The translations under genes were made by a program, and so were the position numbers. Shown piece by piece: positions 6,975-8,330 of a stretch of DNA of 8,330 nt. The notes under the pieces were generated by a model, which had not been told where the DNA came from, made no database searches, and saw only the letters and a program-made list of their open reading frames with translations. Origin of the DNA: Deltaproteobacteria bacterium (lineage in GTDB: Bacteria > Desulfobacterota > SM23-61); the NCBI GenBank assembly GCA_016234425.1, contig JACRCA010000282.1, positions 1 through 8,330 of the forward strand. Direction: 5' to 3'. Every line of letters starts with the position of its first letter. The stretch's first letter is position 1.

Positions 6975-7598
6975 ATGTCTCTAGAGCCTGACAAAAGAAG
7001 CACTGCGGAAAAGGCTCAGGCCCTGCCGCCTCGCTTCTGCGAGCCAGCTCCGTTGGAGCGTCGCTTTTTGAACCTGTTTATTCTGTGCTTCCTTGGAGCA
7101 GCGCTCATCTTGAGCTTTTCAGAAACACCGCTGTTCAGTTATGAAAGCGGAAGAAAGATACGCGGCTTTTTTGCTCCCTTTGGCATGCGGCAGTTCTGGC
7201 GCCTGTTTGGCCCGGATGTGCGCACCTATAATTTCTACACCCTTGTAATAATAGAGTTCGCCGACGGCACCATCAAGTTGCGCGAATTGCCGCGTATGGA
7301 GAAGCTTTCCGTCTGGCAGAGATTTGTGCACGAGAAGGAACGTAATGTGTTTGTGCAAACTTTGCCGGGTCCGCCCAACAAAATTTTCTATCCATCCGTG
7401 GCTCGTTATCTGGCTCGCGCCAATTTTGATCGCAATAATCCGGAGAATCCGCCCCGTACCATAAGCTTCTATTTTCTCTATCAGGATATGCCCCTGCCCC
7501 TGCCTGATAAGTGGGTTTATCGTGACCAGTTGCCGCTTTTGACCCGCAAGAACCTGCATTTTGTTTATCGGGTCATGCCATCAGATCTGGTGAACTGA
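6975..7598 (+). CDS. One-pass membrane protein, divergent paralogue of 6124-6774
   Basis: 207 aa. A polar N-terminus (~1-30) precedes one membrane segment (~31-48, FLNLFILCFLGAALILSF) and a soluble domain with the same ordered motifs as the gene across the intergenic region: FWRLFGPDVR (74-83), FADGTIKLRELPR (95-107), FYPSVARYLARANFD (138-152), NPPRT, WVYRDQLP (180-187) and YRVMPSD near the C-terminus. Spacing between motifs is conserved, so this is a paralogue from an old duplication and inversion, now clearly diverged. ATG 6975 is preferred; a TTG at 6918 in frame would add 19 residues but overlaps the candidate promoter and lacks a good ribosome site. No clear Shine-Dalgarno is seen before 6975 either. 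Function unknown; it may be an alternative partner of the HTTM protein. Confidence 0.85.
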   Translation: MSLEPDKRSTAEKAQALPPRFCEPAPLERRFLNLFILCFLGAALILSFSETPLFSYESGRKIRGFFAPFGMRQFWRLFGPDVRTYNFYTLVIIEFADGTIKLRELPRMEKLSVWQRFVHEKERNVFVQTLPGPPNKIFYPSVARYLARANFDRNNPENPPRTISFYFLYQDMPLPLPDKWVYRDQLPLLTRKNLHFVYRVMPSDLVN

Positions 7599-7634
7599 TC
7601 GGAAAGTATCGTCGCCTCCAACTGCCGGAAATGA

Positions 7635-7660
7635 GAAAGCCCCGGATTTCCGGGGCTTTC
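7635..7660. terminator. Perfect hairpin, likely bidirectional terminator between convergent genes
   Basis: GAAAGCCCCGGA (7635-7646) and its exact complement TCCGGGGCTTTC (7649-7660) form a 12-bp stem with a 2-nt loop (effectively 4-6 nt). The A-rich foot and CTTTC end give a short U-tract in either direction. It lies 36 nt after the paralogue's stop on the plus strand and 25 nt after the collagen-like gene's stop on the minus strand, so it can end both transcripts. Confidence 0.8.
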
Positions 7661-7685
7661 CATTTGCTCAAGGAGGGCTTGTCTT

Positions 7686-8330
7686 CTAGCCTCCGACCGT
7701 TCCCGATCCTGCGACGCCGCCGGGACCTGCGGGACCTCCGACGCCACCTGGACCACCAGGACCGCCGGGACCGCCGGGACCGAAGGGACCACCGGGACCG
7801 CCGGGACCAGCTGGACCGAAGGGACCGCCGGGACCGCTGGGACCACCAGGACCACCAGGGCCTGTAGGACCACCAGGACCACCGGGACCACCGGGACCGC
7901 TAGGACCGCCGGGACCACCGGGACCGCTAGGACCACCCGGACCGCTAGGACCACCGGGACCAGCAGGACCACCGGGACCGCCAGGACCGCCGGGACCACC
8001 GGGACCTTTAGGACCGGAAGGACCGCCGGGACCACCGGGACCAGCCGGACCACCAGGACCGGAAGGACCACCAGGACCAGCAGGACCGCCAGGACCGGAA
8101 GGACCACCAGGACCGCCGGGACCTTTAGGACCGGAAGGACCGCCAGGACCGCCGGGACCAGCCGGACCACCAGGACCGGAAGGACCACCGGGACCGGCAG
8201 GACCGCCGGGACCACTAGGACCACCAGGACCGCCGGGACCATTAGGACCGGAAGGACCGCCAGGACCGGCGGGACCAGCAGGACCACCAGGACCGGCAGG
8301 ACCGCCGGGACCAGTAGGACCACCAGGACC
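7686..8330 (-). CDS. Collagen-like Gly-X-Y repeat protein, C-terminal part (5' end beyond window)
   Basis: The minus frame is open from the window edge to TAG (7688-7686), giving 214 residues: 70 uninterrupted Gly-X-Y triplets and then T-V-G-G. The first 65 triplets are all Gly-Pro-Y (Y = G, S, A, then K, T, N, F); the last five loosen to GVG, GPA, GPG, GVA, GSG. Long GPX tracts form collagen triple helices in bacterial surface or secreted proteins; there is no C-terminal globular domain or anchor. The strand choice rests on the in-frame stop 25 nt before a terminator hairpin, Gly codons GGT/GGC as in neighbouring genes, and the lack of any start on the other strand, which is also open (see findings). 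Very few charged residues are present (two Lys). The N-terminal domain, signal peptide and promoter lie outside the window. Confidence 0.75.
   Translation of the reverse strand, partial: GPGGPTGPGGPAGPGGPAGPAGPGGPSGPNGPGGPGGPSGPGGPAGPGGPSGPGGPAGPGGPGGPSGPKGPGGPGGPSGPGGPAGPGGPSGPGGPAGPGGPGGPSGPKGPGGPGGPGGPGGPAGPGGPSGPGGPSGPGGPGGPSGPGGPGGPGGPTGPGGPGGPSGPGGPFGPAGPGGPGGPFGPGGPGGPGGPGGVGGPAGPGGVAGSGTVGG
7908..8258 (-). repeat. Higher-order 117-bp tandem repeat inside the collagen-like gene
   Basis: Beyond the 9-bp Gly-Pro-X unit, a 13-triplet (39-residue) period is visible. With the Y residue of each triplet written out, 8258-8142 reads S-N-G-G-S-G-A-G-S-G-A-G-G, 8141-8025 reads S-K-G-G-S-G-A-G-S-G-A-G-G, and 8024-7908 reads S-K-G-G-G-G-A-G-S-G-S-G-G. 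The first eight triplets of the window (8330-8259) fit the end of a fourth, more diverged copy. The pattern points to growth by unequal crossing-over or slippage of the 117-bp unit. Confidence 0.8.

Noticed and set aside
7119..7559. Minus-strand 146-codon frame opposite the paralogue gene
   Set aside because: The plus frame carries motifs shared with its paralogue, which the minus frame lacks.
7565..8323. Minus-strand 252-codon frame rich in Val, Leu, Pro and Ala
   Set aside because: It is the out-of-phase reading of the same GGTCCN repeat; it runs through the terminator and overlaps the paralogue's end.
7690..8330. CRISPR array or satellite DNA
   Set aside because: The repeats are 9-bp coding triplets with no unique spacers, and the frame is kept for 70 triplets and ends in a stop before a terminator.
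1..8330. tRNA, rRNA, riboswitch, insertion sequence or integrase
   Set aside because: No cloverleaf, rRNA-like stretch, aptamer core, terminal inverted repeats or transposase motifs were recognised on either strand.

Overview
This window appears to hold two pieces of different origin. Positions 1-~1027 carry, on the minus strand, the N-terminal part (339 codons) of an archaeal/eukaryotic-type glutamyl-tRNA synthetase. It is visibly A/T-richer than the rest, and 20 of its 22 arginine codons are AGA/AGG. Positions ~1080-8330 look bacterial: mixed GC, Shine-Dalgarno sequences, CGN-rich arginine usage, a Hanks-type kinase and a collagen-like gene. The join lies near 1020-1080. It is either a metagenome assembly chimera, which I favour, or an unusual horizontal transfer. 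The bacterial part suggests a poorly studied, accessory-gene-rich lineage. Obscuribacterales/Vampirovibrionia or Planctomycetota-like bacteria are guesses only; no marker gene here decides it.

Layout of the bacterial part. 1080-2585 (minus) is a receiver domain fused to a Ser/Thr protein kinase. 2586-2800 is non-coding. 2801-6774 (minus) is a compact four-gene cluster, read 5'->3' from the right: a one-pass membrane protein (6124-6774), an HTTM membrane protein with a C-terminal DUF393-like domain (4723-6102), a membrane-anchored TPR-like protein (3983-4726, whose TTG start overlaps the HTTM stop) and a polytopic membrane protein with four histidine-containing motifs (2801-3934). 6975-7598 (plus) is a divergently transcribed paralogue of the first cluster gene, and the 143-200 bp between them holds candidate promoters for both. 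7635-7660 is a perfect inverted repeat acting as a likely shared terminator. 7686-8330 (minus) is the 3' end of a collagen-like gene with 70 uninterrupted Gly-X-Y triplets, built from a 117-bp higher-order repeat.

How the genes may work together: the HTTM protein, the two paralogous one-pass proteins, the TPR-like protein and the His-motif membrane protein look like one membrane-associated module. HTTM is the domain of vitamin K-dependent gamma-carboxylase, and bacterial relatives often have a small partner of the 'W-x-LF-x-P' type, which the paralogue pair resembles. The substrate cannot be read from sequence. The receiver-kinase could be its regulator or an unrelated neighbour; a 215-nt gap separates them. 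The collagen-like protein is probably a surface or secreted filament protein, and any link to the HTTM module is speculative.
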